Shown: piece by piece, positions 7,709-16,561 of the stretch
How the letters are laid out: each line of letters starts with the position of its first letter
Numbering within the stretch: position 1 is the stretch's first letter
Assembly: GCF_001021975.1 (NCBI RefSeq)
Contig: NZ_CP009928.1
Coordinates: 124,001 to 188,000 of the forward strand
From: Chryseobacterium gallinarum
GTDB taxonomy: Bacteria > Bacteroidota > Bacteroidia > Flavobacteriales > Weeksellaceae
Direction of reading: 5' to 3'
Length of the DNA: 64,000 nt
Notes under the pieces: generated by a model
What the model saw: the letters and a program-made list of their open reading frames with translations, nothing else
The model's database searches: none
Told to the model about the DNA's origin: nothing
Translations under genes and position numbers: made by a program

Positions 7709-9298
7709 TTATAAACCACGGCCACGTTTTTGTTTTATTCTTTTTGGGGGTACATCATTACGCTTTGTTTGCCCGAAGGACTTTTCCGTACGGAGATCTG
7801 ATAACCTCCCGGCGATGATCGTATTGCGCAGACCTATTGTCTTCAGACCAATCCGCGGATCAAATCCATGCTTGATGTTCCAGCCTACAGGATCCATTAA
7901 TCTTTCCGAGGGGAAGGATAACATCACAACGTCTTTAGGAAGATCGGTTATTTGTCTATACTCCAAATCTTCCATCGTTCTGGTCACTGGGTTATAAGGT
8001 ATGTGATAGCAGTCCTGATCGGCCTGATAATATTTTTGGATTGCCGACAGCTCGATTTCGGGTGAGTTCCCTTGATATTCTGGTCTGAGCAGGCCGTTTT
8101 TTACATCGACCAAAAATTTGTTCCCTTCCAGCAGTAGGTACGGAAGCTGGCCGTTCAGCCGGTTTTCAAACGTATATTTGTTTACCATTAACTCAAAATC
8201 TGTCATTACCAGAGCCTTCCGCAATGTTATCTTCTCCTTTTCGGCAACTTCCATCGGCGCCATTTTGGTAAACTCGGGAATCTCAACATAATGCGTGGTT
8301 TCCAGATCGTACCTCTCGCGGGGTATATTTTTGAGGGCTGTATCATAGTAAAAGCCATACCCTCCTTCAACCTCCTGCCAATCATGGAGCGAAAGAACAT
8401 TCCCTTCGTTTCCTTTCTGATACAGTCTATATTGCTCGACATCGACGATAAAAACATCTCCCATTATATTGATTACTGGCTGTCCGTCCTGTTTTTTATC
8501 TTCTAAATCTTTCCTGATCTTAAGCAGCTCATCGTCCATAACTTCTAGATTATAGTCCTCCCACGGCACAGTATCTGCTACATGGTGCATCTTGAGTGTT
8601 TCATATAACAATCCCCAGTGAGGATCACCGCCATAATACAGGTTGGCACCGATCGGGTCAAGGCGGAAGAGATTCGGTATTTCAAGAATAGCAAAGCCAT
8701 CCGTGCCATCCGGCCATGAACTTTGGGCACGCCTTTCCTGAATATTATAGAGTAGATGATATACGCCGGCGTCTTCTATATATGAATCATAATGATAGTT
8801 ATCGAGAAATATCTCCTCCACCCGTTCATCTTTTGGTCGCAGACAATTGTATTTCAGATCTATCTCATACGTGATTCCTGCCAGTTCTATCGTTACAGGT
8901 GCACCTTCCATTCGGCTTTTGAAAATATCCTGATTCACCATGATCTCAAAATCGCTTTTGATTAATAGATCTTCACGTGTACAGCCGTATTTCTGGCACA
9001 TGCCACTCGGGTCAAGTTTACCTAGTCGCGGAATTTCAACGTACTCAACTGGGTTATTCATAAGCAGCTGACCAAGCTTCTCAACTTCTCCATCGCTATA
9101 TCCTTCCGGCCTGAACCTCACGGGATGGTAATTCTTCGTTTTCGGGCTGTAGTGAAATGCATAAAAATCGCCATGATCCCACATGTTATTAAAATAGATC
9201 TTATTCTCAGGATCATTTTTTTGTACTAGCGCAATCTCATTAATATCGAAGAAAAATGTCGTTCCTGCGATTTCAATTTCCGGTAAGTTCATTTCCAT
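7709..9298 (-). CDS. Transfer-cluster protein with two A+B repeat modules
   Basis: A 529-aa soluble protein made of two tandem copies of the module seen once in 6800-7594. The repeated landmarks are TFFFDINEIALVQKNDPEN and VFIVDVEQYRLYQKGNEGN (A halves), SDFEIMVNQDIFKSRMEG and TDFELMVNKYTFENRLNG (junctions), YEIDLKYNCLRPKDE and FLVDVKNGLLRPEYQGN (B starts), and the turns LDPSG, LDPIG and LDPVG. The C-terminus is basic (KRNDVPPKRIKQKRGRGL). I do not recognise the family by name. The neighbour probably arose by duplication or loss of a module. No signal peptide, membrane helix or catalytic motif is seen, so function is unknown. Confidence 0.8.
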   Translation of the reverse strand: MEMNLPEIEIAGTTFFFDINEIALVQKNDPENKIYFNNMWDHGDFYAFHYSPKTKNYHPVRFRPEGYSDGEVEKLGQLLMNNPVEYVEIPRLGKLDPSGMCQKYGCTREDLLIKSDFEIMVNQDIFKSRMEGAPVTIELAGITYEIDLKYNCLRPKDERVEEIFLDNYHYDSYIEDAGVYHLLYNIQERRAQSSWPDGTDGFAILEIPNLFRLDPIGANLYYGGDPHWGLLYETLKMHHVADTVPWEDYNLEVMDDELLKIRKDLEDKKQDGQPVINIMGDVFIVDVEQYRLYQKGNEGNVLSLHDWQEVEGGYGFYYDTALKNIPRERYDLETTHYVEIPEFTKMAPMEVAEKEKITLRKALVMTDFELMVNKYTFENRLNGQLPYLLLEGNKFLVDVKNGLLRPEYQGNSPEIELSAIQKYYQADQDCYHIPYNPVTRTMEDLEYRQITDLPKDVVMLSFPSERLMDPVGWNIKHGFDPRIGLKTIGLRNTIIAGRLSDLRTEKSFGQTKRNDVPPKRIKQKRGRGL

Positions 9299-9379
9299 TG
9301 CTTATTTATATTTTAATGATTTGTTATCATACCTCCTTTCATTGTTTCTATCCTTCAGTTTACTGTCCATATTTACTGA

Positions 9380-9994
9380 CTATAGAAAATCACCTATATC
9401 GAACTGCTCAGGTCCTTTATACTTGACCTGTACATCGCCCAGCTGATTTTCGGACAATGATTTATCCAGAAGCCTCGCAATTTTTTGCGATGCACCTTGT
9501 ATCGAAGACTGCATCGCGTCAAATAATTCAGTTCCCCGGATCTTCTGGATTATCTCGGCAGTCTGGTTTTCCTGAACCTCATTTAGATGATCCTGTTTAA
9601 GGAGATCACCAACTCTCATAAGTTCTTCCAACGACACACCCTGCGTAAAATGCCCATCTTCCGGCTGGGATTCGTTGTTGATTTCGTCATCTGACCAATC
9701 CATTGACCCTGAAACCCCGTCTTCGCCGGCCTCAGTGGTGCTGACAGGACGCGCCTCCACAGCGGTATCTCTTTTTTTCAATCGATCTGCCATCATCTTT
9801 GGGTATTTTTTGGGATAAAGTGGTCTTTCTTTTTGGACTAATACCGGCTTACCCATAATATCGGGTAGTCTTTCAGGTTTCAACAGTTCCTCCTGTGGTT
9901 TTTTGATCTTGATAATTTTAACCTTATCGACCAATAAGAGCAGTATAATGACCAGCAGACAGGCCAGTATGATAATCTGTATCCAGGTTTCCAT
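9380..9994 (-). CDS. TraD-like membrane-anchored transfer protein
   Basis: A 204-aa protein with one N-terminal membrane helix (WIQIIILACLLVIILLLLVD), a basic juxtamembrane region and an acidic, partly disordered cytoplasmic tail ending in a helical domain (about residues 115-180). Position between the DUF3408 genes and traE is that of traD in Bacteroidetes conjugative transposons. The gene name rests on order and topology only, so I leave the symbol empty. It starts 3 bases after the upstream gene's stop codon. Confidence 0.75.
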   Translation of the reverse strand: METWIQIIILACLLVIILLLLVDKVKIIKIKKPQEELLKPERLPDIMGKPVLVQKERPLYPKKYPKMMADRLKKRDTAVEARPVSTTEAGEDGVSGSMDWSDDEINNESQPEDGHFTQGVSLEELMRVGDLLKQDHLNEVQENQTAEIIQKIRGTELFDAMQSSIQGASQKIARLLDKSLSENQLGDVQVKYKGPEQFDIGDFL

Positions 9995-9997
9995 AAT

Positions 9998-10294
9998 TTA
10001 AAATAGGGGTTTGCTTTTAGCCTTAAATTCATGGATCAAGATCTCACTGAACGCATCAAAATGATGGGTAAGAATATTGTCGAGTAAAGCATATAAGGGA
10101 ATCTTATCTCCGCCTATCACCTGTGCAATTCGACTCAGGCGCTCGTGGTATTCCTGCCTTACATAGATGCTTTTCTCGCCCCGCTTATCCATCGATTTCT
10201 TTTTTAGGAACATGCGCTCATAGGTCTTTATATTTCCAGCCTCCCGCCGTTGAAGTTTTACAGTAACCTCCACTGTACTTTGTTTCTTTTTCAT
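9998..10294 (-). CDS. DUF3408-like transfer protein (TraC position)
   Basis: A 98-aa basic protein starting MKKKQSTVEVTVKLQRREAG. I chose this ATG because it follows the upstream stop codon by one base; the longer frame to 10369 would overlap that gene. The last 65 residues are clearly paralogous to the C-terminus of the next gene upstream: shared pattern (I/V)YVRQEYHERLSRI, DKIPLYALLDNILTHHF and a KPL/KPI end. The pattern looks like a ribbon-helix-helix type DNA-binding fold (inference). These small proteins sit next to the ParA-like TraA and could act as its partner or in regulation of the operon. Confidence 0.78.
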   Translation of the reverse strand: MKKKQSTVEVTVKLQRREAGNIKTYERMFLKKKSMDKRGEKSIYVRQEYHERLSRIAQVIGGDKIPLYALLDNILTHHFDAFSEILIHEFKAKSKPLF

Positions 10295-10295
10295 T

Positions 10296-10706
10296 TTATA
10301 ATATGGGTTTAAACTTGCTATTGAAATACTCGGTAATATCATCGCCGAACTCGCGGAAATGATGTTCAAGAATATTGTCTATGTAGGAATAGAGGGTTAC
10401 CTTATCTTCCCTGGTCAATTGCACGATCCTCAGTAACCTCTCGTGAAATTCCGAACGGATATACACCACTTTTCCGTTCCGTCCCGACGGAAAGCGGTTG
10501 ACCAGAAAAAAGTCCTCGTATTCTACTTTCTTGGAAGACCTCGCTTTACCTTTATCCGCTTTTAAGTCCTTCGGGGCATGGTCTTTTTCGATAACCGTGT
10601 CGGATCTTATTTCCGGCAGCGGCTTGTCACCGCTCATCAGGTCCATCAAGTATTCTTCATCAACAGTGGGTTTTTCTGCGTCTTTATTCGATTTATTTGC
10701 TGCCAT
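10296..10706 (-). CDS. traB: DUF3408 transfer protein (TraB-like)
   Basis: A 136-aa protein with a Lys/Glu/Asp-rich N-terminal half that looks unstructured and a C-terminal DUF3408 domain (VVYIRSEFHERLLRIVQL, DKVTLYSYIDNILEHHF). It is a tandem paralogue of the gene just downstream and follows traA by 2 bases. DUF3408/TraB proteins lie next to traA in many Bacteroidetes conjugative transposons. A role as DNA-binding partner of the ParA-like ATPase is plausible because ParA genes usually travel with such a partner, but this is inferred. Confidence 0.82.
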   Translation of the reverse strand: MAANKSNKDAEKPTVDEEYLMDLMSGDKPLPEIRSDTVIEKDHAPKDLKADKGKARSSKKVEYEDFFLVNRFPSGRNGKVVYIRSEFHERLLRIVQLTREDKVTLYSYIDNILEHHFREFGDDITEYFNSKFKPIL

Positions 10707-10708
10707 AG

Positions 10709-11476
10709 TTATATACCCACTATCTTTAAAAATTCCCTGACAAAGCTTTCAAGTCTTGTAGCTTTCAACAGCTGCGGCTCTGCCGGAAGCAGACTTGACT
10801 TGAAAACATAGTTTGCGGTATCGTCTGTTTCCTTCCGGAAACGTTTACTATCCATGATTCTGGTATCCATAATGGATAAGGAAAGACTATTGATCACATG
10901 CTGATAGGCATCGTACAGGCTGGTTTTTTCCCGGCCATCCACCTGGTTCCAGAACAGCCACAGAGATTGGGTTGGGGAACTTCCTTCAATAACGGGCAGA
11001 CGTAAAAAAACCTCACTGAATGCCAGGGTACTCTCGAGAACCAGCCGGTCTGCGGTTATCGGTGAAAATATAAAATCCATCGCTTTCAATGCTGTCAAAA
11101 CTCCTTGGGTATTTGCGGTCCCAGGCAGATCAAAAAAGACAAGATCCGGTTGAACGGAGTTTTGGGAAATAAAGTCCGAGGCCAGCTCCAATGCCTGCTC
11201 TGCCTTGCATTTGAGTATGGGGTAGGCTTTTTTATTGATCGTCTGAAACTGTTTCATCGCCAGCTTTTTATGGAATTCACTTTCCATAACGGCACGCTTG
11301 TCACGTTCTCTCATATTGATAAGACTGTGCTGCGGAAAGTCACAGTCGAGAACGACGACATTATAACCCAGCCGATAATGTAATAAGCTGGCCAATAGTG
11401 TGGTCATTGTCGACTTTCCCACCCCTCCCTTTTGCGTGTAAATGCTGACCTTCAGACATTGCTTCATTTTTTCCAT
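10709..11476 (-). CDS. traA: TraA, ParA/MinD-type ATPase
   Basis: A 255-aa deviant-Walker ATPase. The N-terminus carries the motif KGGVGKST at about residues 16-23, with the signature Lys, followed by VVVLDCDFPQHSL and, further on, VFFDLPGTANTQG. This is the ParA family that opens the tra operon of Bacteroidetes conjugative transposons. Such ATPases move or position DNA together with a small DNA-binding partner, here probably one of the two DUF3408 proteins downstream. It heads the leftward cluster; its promoter should lie in 11477-11900, where tandem 8-bp repeats occur. Confidence 0.92.
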   Translation of the reverse strand: MEKMKQCLKVSIYTQKGGVGKSTMTTLLASLLHYRLGYNVVVLDCDFPQHSLINMRERDKRAVMESEFHKKLAMKQFQTINKKAYPILKCKAEQALELASDFISQNSVQPDLVFFDLPGTANTQGVLTALKAMDFIFSPITADRLVLESTLAFSEVFLRLPVIEGSSPTQSLWLFWNQVDGREKTSLYDAYQHVINSLSLSIMDTRIMDSKRFRKETDDTANYVFKSSLLPAEPQLLKATRLESFVREFLKIVGI

Positions 11477-11662
11477 AGTATATATCTTTAAATTTGTCCT
11501 CCCTTTTGCTAAAACTTAAAACCATACAGATGCATAGGAAACTGTATCGACACCCTGCTTTTGTACATACTGGTAGGTTTTATCATTGGCAAAACCTCTC
11601 CACAGGAAAGCATTTTTACCAAAAGCTGCACAATTCGTTTACTGCAGAGCCTTAAAGTTTAC

Positions 11663-11694
11663 CGCTTTTATGCTTTTATACTTTTATGCTTTTA
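11663..11694. repeat. Four tandem 8-bp repeats upstream of traA
   Basis: Four head-to-tail copies of the 8-mer TGCTTTTA (first copy CGCTTTTA, third TACTTTTA). They lie about 190 bases upstream of the traA start. ParA-type systems often have iterated sites for a DNA-binding partner in this position, so these could be operator or partition sites. The A/T-rich composition means chance expansion cannot be excluded. Confidence 0.5.
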
Positions 11695-11906
11695 AAACCT
11701 ACTATTTTTATTCAATCACAAATGGTTATTTTCTTTTTTGTACAGCAATACATATTACCTGTTCGGATGCTCAGCTGTAAAGGAATACAACAAAATGGGC
11801 ATCATTTAAAAAGGTGGCTGAAACTTCCTATTTTTTCCAATTCTTTCCGGTTTATACGTTATAATTCCAATTATTCTTAAGCAATAATCAATCTGTTCCC
11901 AAGAAC

Positions 11907-11966
11907 AGAGCAAGTTGTGTTTTGAGGCACTCAAAACCTGTTTTGTGCTCCAAAACAACTTGCTCT
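11907..11966. other. Near-perfect 60-base palindrome, candidate oriT element
   Basis: Outer arms AGAGCAAGTTGT (11907-11918) and ACAACTTGCTCT (11955-11966) are perfectly inverted. Inside them TTTTG pairs with CAAAA, GCAC with GTGC and CAAAAC with GTTTTG around a 2-base loop, with only a few mismatched or bulged bases. It lies 146 bases before mobA, between the two divergent transfer blocks. Such structures flank nic sites in mobilisable DNA; a bidirectional transcript barrier is the alternative. There is no T-run on either side, which speaks against a simple intrinsic terminator. Confidence 0.6.
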
Positions 11967-12111
11967 GCCGAGAGCCTGGTAATCCTCCGAAGTCGGCTTA
12001 CCTTTTATGTTGTTTTCTGGCTTTGAGAGGACTATTTAAGAAAGATAGGGCTAGTACCGGCAAAATTTAGTGCTCCCGCGAAGGGTATCCTTTATATTTT
12101 GGAAAAAAGTT

Positions 12112-12540
12112 ATGTCTGCAGCACACAAAGGAGGACGAAAACCCAAAATAAATAAGGCGATACATCGGTATGTCTTTCGGTTAACTGATGAAGAGAATGC
12201 CCGTTTCTTATCCCTGTTCGATAAGTCTGGGCTGGACAACAGAGCAAAATTTATTGTCTCCCTTCTTTTTGAAAGAAGGATGAATTCGGTCATTATTGAT
12301 CAAGGGACCGTGGAATACTGCACAAAATTATCGCAGTTGTTTTCGCAGTTCAGAGCAATCGGGGTGAATTACAATCAGGTTGTCAAAATCCTGCATACGC
12401 ATTTTGGGGATAAAAAAACAGTATTCTATATCGGAAAATTGGAAAAACATACGCTCGAACTGGCCGCCATCTGTAAGGAAATCCTCATCCTGAGCAAACA
12501 ATTCGAAGCTGAATATCTTCTAAAAAAGGACAATACATGA
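12112..12540 (+). CDS. mobA: MobA-type relaxosome accessory protein
   Basis: A 142-aa basic protein starting MSAAHKGGRKPKINKAIHRY. I chose this ATG over the one 14 codons upstream because the added residues do not look conserved and MSAAHKGGRKPK is a typical start. The N-terminal part has a pattern of ribbon-helix-helix nicking accessory proteins (HRYVFRLTDEENARFLSLF), and the middle has the family's FRAIGVNYNQVVKIL segment, as in MobC-type accessory proteins of other plasmids. It should bind oriT and help the relaxase. Its last 4 bases overlap the relaxase start (ATGA), so the two are translated together. Confidence 0.88.
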   Translation: MSAAHKGGRKPKINKAIHRYVFRLTDEENARFLSLFDKSGLDNRAKFIVSLLFERRMNSVIIDQGTVEYCTKLSQLFSQFRAIGVNYNQVVKILHTHFGDKKTVFYIGKLEKHTLELAAICKEILILSKQFEAEYLLKKDNT

Positions 12541-13820
12541 TCGCAAAAATTGGACATGGTTCTCGTATTTATGGGGCCCTGGTGTACAACCATTCCAAGG
12601 TTCTGGATAACCGCGCAGAAATATTGCACCTGCATAACATGCTTGAAACTCCCGATGGAAAATATTCAGCGGCACAATTGTTTTCGTCTTTTCTTCCTCA
12701 CCTCGCTGCCAATAGAAAAACCGAGAAAACGGCAGTTCATATTTCATTAAATCCTGATCCTGGTGATAAGGTCACTGACGAAGAATTTATCAGAATAGCT
12801 GATGAATATATGCTAAAAATGGGATATGGGAACCAACCTTATGTCGTCTTTAAGCACAACGACATTGAGCGGACTCATATTCATGTTGTATCAACATCGG
12901 TAGATAAAAATGGTGTTAAAATCCCCGATGCCTTTGAAAAGAAGAGGTCAATGCAAGCCTGCAGGGAAATCGAGAAAAAGTTCAATCTTATTCCGGCGAA
13001 TGAAAAACTGGAATTACATGAGAATTTAGGATTTTCTCCTGTGGATTACACTAAAGGAAATATTAAAGGCCAGATCGCTGCAGTTGTCAGATATCTGCCG
13101 AAATATTATAATTACTACAGTCTTGGCGGCTATAATGCCCTTCTGTCACTGTTCAATATATCAGTCGAGCATATCAAAAAGGATTATCAGGGAGAAATGA
13201 AGGAAGGCCTCCTCTATTTTGCACTGGATAAGAATGGAAATAAGGTCAGTAATCCGTTTAAAGGATCTCTTTTTGGCAAACAGGCGGGACTCGATGCAGT
13301 GAAAACAAATTGCAAGACAAATAGAAATGTTCCGGCGGAAATAAAAGAAAAAACAGCACAGGTAATTACCGAGGCTATCCGTATAACAGCAAATGAAAAA
13401 CAGTTCAGGGACTACTTGACCGAACATGGTATCAACACTGTCATTAGGCGAAATGAAGAGAATAGGCTTTATGGCATTACATTTATTGATCACAATACGC
13501 GACATGTTTACAATGGCTCCCATTTGGGGAAGCAATTCTCTGCTAATCAGTTCCATGAGCTTTTTTCTAACGGAAAGCGTCAGGAAATGGTAAAAGCAGA
13601 ACAAGGAAACTTCCTAAATATCAAAAAAGAAAAAACCTCTACTGTAGCTGACGAATTGCATCCATTGTTTAGCTTTATGCTGGATAGTGCAAATCTCAGC
13701 AGCGATTGGGGACTGCTAAATTCTTTGCTATTGGAGAATATTGCGGAAGATCCAGAAGAACAAATATTTGAGTTCAATATGAAAAAGAAGAAAAAAAGGA
13801 AAGGACAGCATAAAAAATAA
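12537..13820 (+). CDS. mobB: MobB relaxase (mobilisation nuclease)
   Basis: A 427-aa HUH-type relaxase that would nick oriT and stay bound to the DNA 5' end during transfer. The metal-binding histidines are visible as H107 and the motif H114-I-H116 (ERTHIHVV). A tyrosine near the N-terminus (Y12 of SRIYGALVYN) is a candidate nucleophile. The C-terminus is a lysine run (KKKKKRKGQHKK). Length and the mobA-mobB overlap match Bacteroidetes conjugative transposons. The catalytic part lies in residues 1-200; the rest is a helical and basic region. Confidence 0.92.
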   Translation: MIAKIGHGSRIYGALVYNHSKVLDNRAEILHLHNMLETPDGKYSAAQLFSSFLPHLAANRKTEKTAVHISLNPDPGDKVTDEEFIRIADEYMLKMGYGNQPYVVFKHNDIERTHIHVVSTSVDKNGVKIPDAFEKKRSMQACREIEKKFNLIPANEKLELHENLGFSPVDYTKGNIKGQIAAVVRYLPKYYNYYSLGGYNALLSLFNISVEHIKKDYQGEMKEGLLYFALDKNGNKVSNPFKGSLFGKQAGLDAVKTNCKTNRNVPAEIKEKTAQVITEAIRITANEKQFRDYLTEHGINTVIRRNEENRLYGITFIDHNTRHVYNGSHLGKQFSANQFHELFSNGKRQEMVKAEQGNFLNIKKEKTSTVADELHPLFSFMLDSANLSSDWGLLNSLLLENIAEDPEEQIFEFNMKKKKKRKGQHKK

Positions 13821-13973
13821 TTAAAACGGATTGCTGGCTCAATTCCAAAACTGATCACCTATATTGACCAAAGGAGATTTGTTAATCCCATCATTTAAAT
13901 ACCCTTTACTCAGGTATAAAACTTCTGCAAAAACAACGATCTCCCGGCATACCGCAGACATACGGCATTTGCA

Positions 13974-14243
13974 CTAAAATCTGTACCTAAGCGCAATCTG
14001 GCGCCAGATATCTTCGGCAAGATCCGGGTCTTCCCCATGCTCAAATTGCCACTTGCCATTTTTCTTGATGAGTTTCTGCACGATACCATCCAACAATATC
14101 TGAAATTCATTCATATTTTTATTCAGGTCTTTCTTCAATAAAACTACCTGAAAATCACGAAATTTAAAGGTGATCCGAAAGACTTGCTTATTAAAATGTT
14201 CCTCAAAAAGTCCTAAAGTATCTTGCATAATATCTCTCTCCAT
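13974..14243 (-). CDS. Small hypothetical protein between mobB and mobC
   Basis: An 89-aa protein read opposite to its neighbours. The sequence has coding character: amphipathic strands (KQVFRITFKFRDFQVVLLKK) followed by helices and an aromatic, acidic C-terminus (GKWQFEHGEDPDLAEDIW). A second ATG five codons in (MQDTLGLFEE) could be the start. No motif is recognised. It reads like a small alpha/beta protein; role unknown. It lies in the 660-bp gap between the relaxase and coupling-protein genes, with nothing else notable at 14244-14479. Confidence 0.6.
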   Translation of the reverse strand: MERDIMQDTLGLFEEHFNKQVFRITFKFRDFQVVLLKKDLNKNMNEFQILLDGIVQKLIKKNGKWQFEHGEDPDLAEDIWRQIALRYRF

Positions 14244-14479
14244 AATACTCTCTAATAATAGGAATTTTGGTCGAAATTAAAAAGATCACAGATTACTTCC
14301 CCAATTGCTAAATGTATTTAATCATTCAATAAAAGCTGTTTGCTTCTGTTAACCACACAAATACATTTAGCAAACTTTTTGAAGTAATAATAGGACTGGA
14401 AAGGAAAAAATATACCTGTAACTGCAACAATGATGAAATTCTTTGCACCGAAAGATATCTATGTTGAAAAATATCAGCT

Positions 14480-16468
14480 ATGCAAGAAGATGATCTACGT
14501 GGACTCGCCAAAATCATGGCTTTTATGCGTGCAGTCGCAGTTCTATTGGTATTGATGAATTTCTATTGGTTTTGTTATTCTTTTTTCCTTCAACAGGGAT
14601 GGGCTCTCGAAATCATTGAAAAAATCCTCCATAATTTTCAGCGGACATCAGGACTTTTTGACAATTCCCTTTATAGCAAACTTTTCGCCCTCGTCTTACT
14701 GGCACTCAGCTGCTTTGGAACAAAGGGGGTAAAAAATGAAAAGATAAAGTGGAAAAGCGTCCATGTTTATATGCTGTCAGGTTTAGTTTTTTATCTGCTG
14801 AACTTTCCACTGATTCAGATTTCACCAGCCCTGTATATGATCACAACATCGGTCGGGTTTATACTTTTGATGGTTGCCGGACTCTGGATGAGCAGGCTCT
14901 TAAAGAATAGATTAATGGATGATCCCTTTAACAATGAAAATGAAAGTTTTCAGCAGGAAAGCAGTTTGATGGAAAATGAATACTCAATTAATCTTTCCAC
15001 AAAGTTTTATTTCAATGGTAAATGGAATGACGGGTGGATTAACGTGGTCAATCCCTTTCGAGCAACTATTGTGCTGGGAAGTCCGGGGTCGGGAAAGTCA
15101 TTTGCTGTGGTTAATAATTACATTAAACAGCATATTGAAAAGGGCTTTTCCATGTACATCTATGACTTCAAGTTTGATGATCTTTCCACCATAGCTTACA
15201 ATCATCTTTTAAAGCATACTAGTCAGTACAAGGTAAAACCTAAATTTTATGTGATCAACTTTGATAATCCACGCCGTAGCCATCGCTGCAATCCAATCAA
15301 TCCGGAACTTATGACCGATATATCGGATGCATATGAGTCCGCGTACACGATCATGTTGAACCTCAACAAGTCATGGATCCAAAAGCAAGGCGACTTCTTC
15401 GTCGAGTCACCAATTATTTTATTAGCTGCAATTATATGGTATCTCAAAATATACGAAAATGGGAAATACTGCACGTTCCCGCATGCGATAGAACTGCTCA
15501 ATAAAAAGTATGCAGACGTATTTACGATCCTAACCGCATACCCGGAGCTTGAAAATTACCTCTCTCCTTTTATAGACGCCTGGCAGGGAGGCGCCCAGGA
15601 CCAGCTGCAGGGACAGATCGCATCTGCCAAAATTCCGCTATCAAGAATGATCTCTCCGCAGCTTTATTGGGTGATGAGTGGAGACGACTTTACACTAGAT
15701 ATCAATAACCCCGACGAACCAAAGATTCTGTGCGTGGGAAATAATCCGGACCGTCAGAATATTTATAGTGCTGCCTTGGGGCTTTACAACTCCAGAATCG
15801 TGAAAATGATCAACAAAAAAGGTAAACTGAAAAGTTCTATCATCATCGATGAATTGCCGACGATATACTTCCGCGGTCTGGACAACCTTATAGCAACTGC
15901 CCGAAGCAATAAAGTGTCTGTATGTTTAGGTTTTCAGGACTTTTCCCAATTGATCAGGGATTATGGGGATAAGGAAGCGAAAGTCATCATGAATACCGTT
16001 GGCAACATTTTCTCCGGTCAGGTGGTAGGAGAAACGGCCAAGTCTTTGTCCGAAAGATTTGGTAAAATAGTCCAGAAAAGGCAGTCTTTAAGTATTAATA
16101 GAAATGATACCAGTTCTTCAATCTCTACGCAATTAGACAGCCTGATTCCCGCCTCTAAAATTTCTACTTTATCTCAAGGAACATTTGTGGGCGCCGTTGC
16201 TGACAACATCGACGAAAAAATAGAGCAGAAAATATTTCATTCCCAAATTGTAGTTGATATTGCAAAAGTGGAGCATGAAAGCAAAAATTACAAACCAATA
16301 CCGCAAATTCGATCTTTCTTATCCGCTAGTGGTGAAGACACAATGGATAAGGATATAAATGAAAATTACCGCCATATAAAGCTAGAGGTTTCTACTATTA
16401 TTTCAACAGAACTAAGGAGAATTGAAAATGATCCGGAGTTAGCTCATTTAATCAGGAAAGACGAGTAG
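14480..16468 (+). CDS. mobC: Type IV coupling protein (VirD4/TraG family, YWFCY domain)
   Basis: A 662-aa membrane ATPase that brings the relaxase-DNA complex to the channel. The N-terminal membrane domain carries the signature FYWFCYSFF (residues 28-36) and further helices to about residue 140. The cytoplasmic domain has Walker A GSPGSGKS at about 199-206 and Walker B SSIIIDELPTIYF near 455. It is known as MobC in Bacteroidetes conjugative transposons. It is convergent with the large helicase gene, 93 bases away. The ATG at 14480 is the only one that includes the full first helix. Confidence 0.92.
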   Translation: MQEDDLRGLAKIMAFMRAVAVLLVLMNFYWFCYSFFLQQGWALEIIEKILHNFQRTSGLFDNSLYSKLFALVLLALSCFGTKGVKNEKIKWKSVHVYMLSGLVFYLLNFPLIQISPALYMITTSVGFILLMVAGLWMSRLLKNRLMDDPFNNENESFQQESSLMENEYSINLSTKFYFNGKWNDGWINVVNPFRATIVLGSPGSGKSFAVVNNYIKQHIEKGFSMYIYDFKFDDLSTIAYNHLLKHTSQYKVKPKFYVINFDNPRRSHRCNPINPELMTDISDAYESAYTIMLNLNKSWIQKQGDFFVESPIILLAAIIWYLKIYENGKYCTFPHAIELLNKKYADVFTILTAYPELENYLSPFIDAWQGGAQDQLQGQIASAKIPLSRMISPQLYWVMSGDDFTLDINNPDEPKILCVGNNPDRQNIYSAALGLYNSRIVKMINKKGKLKSSIIIDELPTIYFRGLDNLIATARSNKVSVCLGFQDFSQLIRDYGDKEAKVIMNTVGNIFSGQVVGETAKSLSERFGKIVQKRQSLSINRNDTSSSISTQLDSLIPASKISTLSQGTFVGAVADNIDEKIEQKIFHSQIVVDIAKVEHESKNYKPIPQIRSFLSASGEDTMDKDINENYRHIKLEVSTIISTELRRIENDPELAHLIRKDE

Positions 16469-16561
16469 CCCATTATGAAGCTCAAAAATAATATATGTAT
16501 AAAAAACTAAAGTTTAGTTCTTTTTAATATGAAAGTACAGTAAGTGAAAACTTCTGCGAAG

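Larger units (their letters stand above)
11477..12111. other. Divergent traA-mobA intergenic region
   Basis: A 635-bp gap between the leftward traA and the rightward mobA with no convincing gene; short open frames here lack coding character. It holds four tandem 8-bp repeats (11663-11694), a small hairpin with arms AGGTTTT and AAAACCT (about 11573-11596) and the large palindrome at 11907-11966. In Bacteroidetes elements oriT lies next to the mobilisation genes, so this gap is the best place for it. Confidence 0.7.

Noticed and set aside
11586..11880. Two overlapping short rightward frames in the traA-mobA gap
   Set aside because: They cross the tandem 8-bp repeats and have a biased low-complexity composition; regulatory DNA explains the region better.
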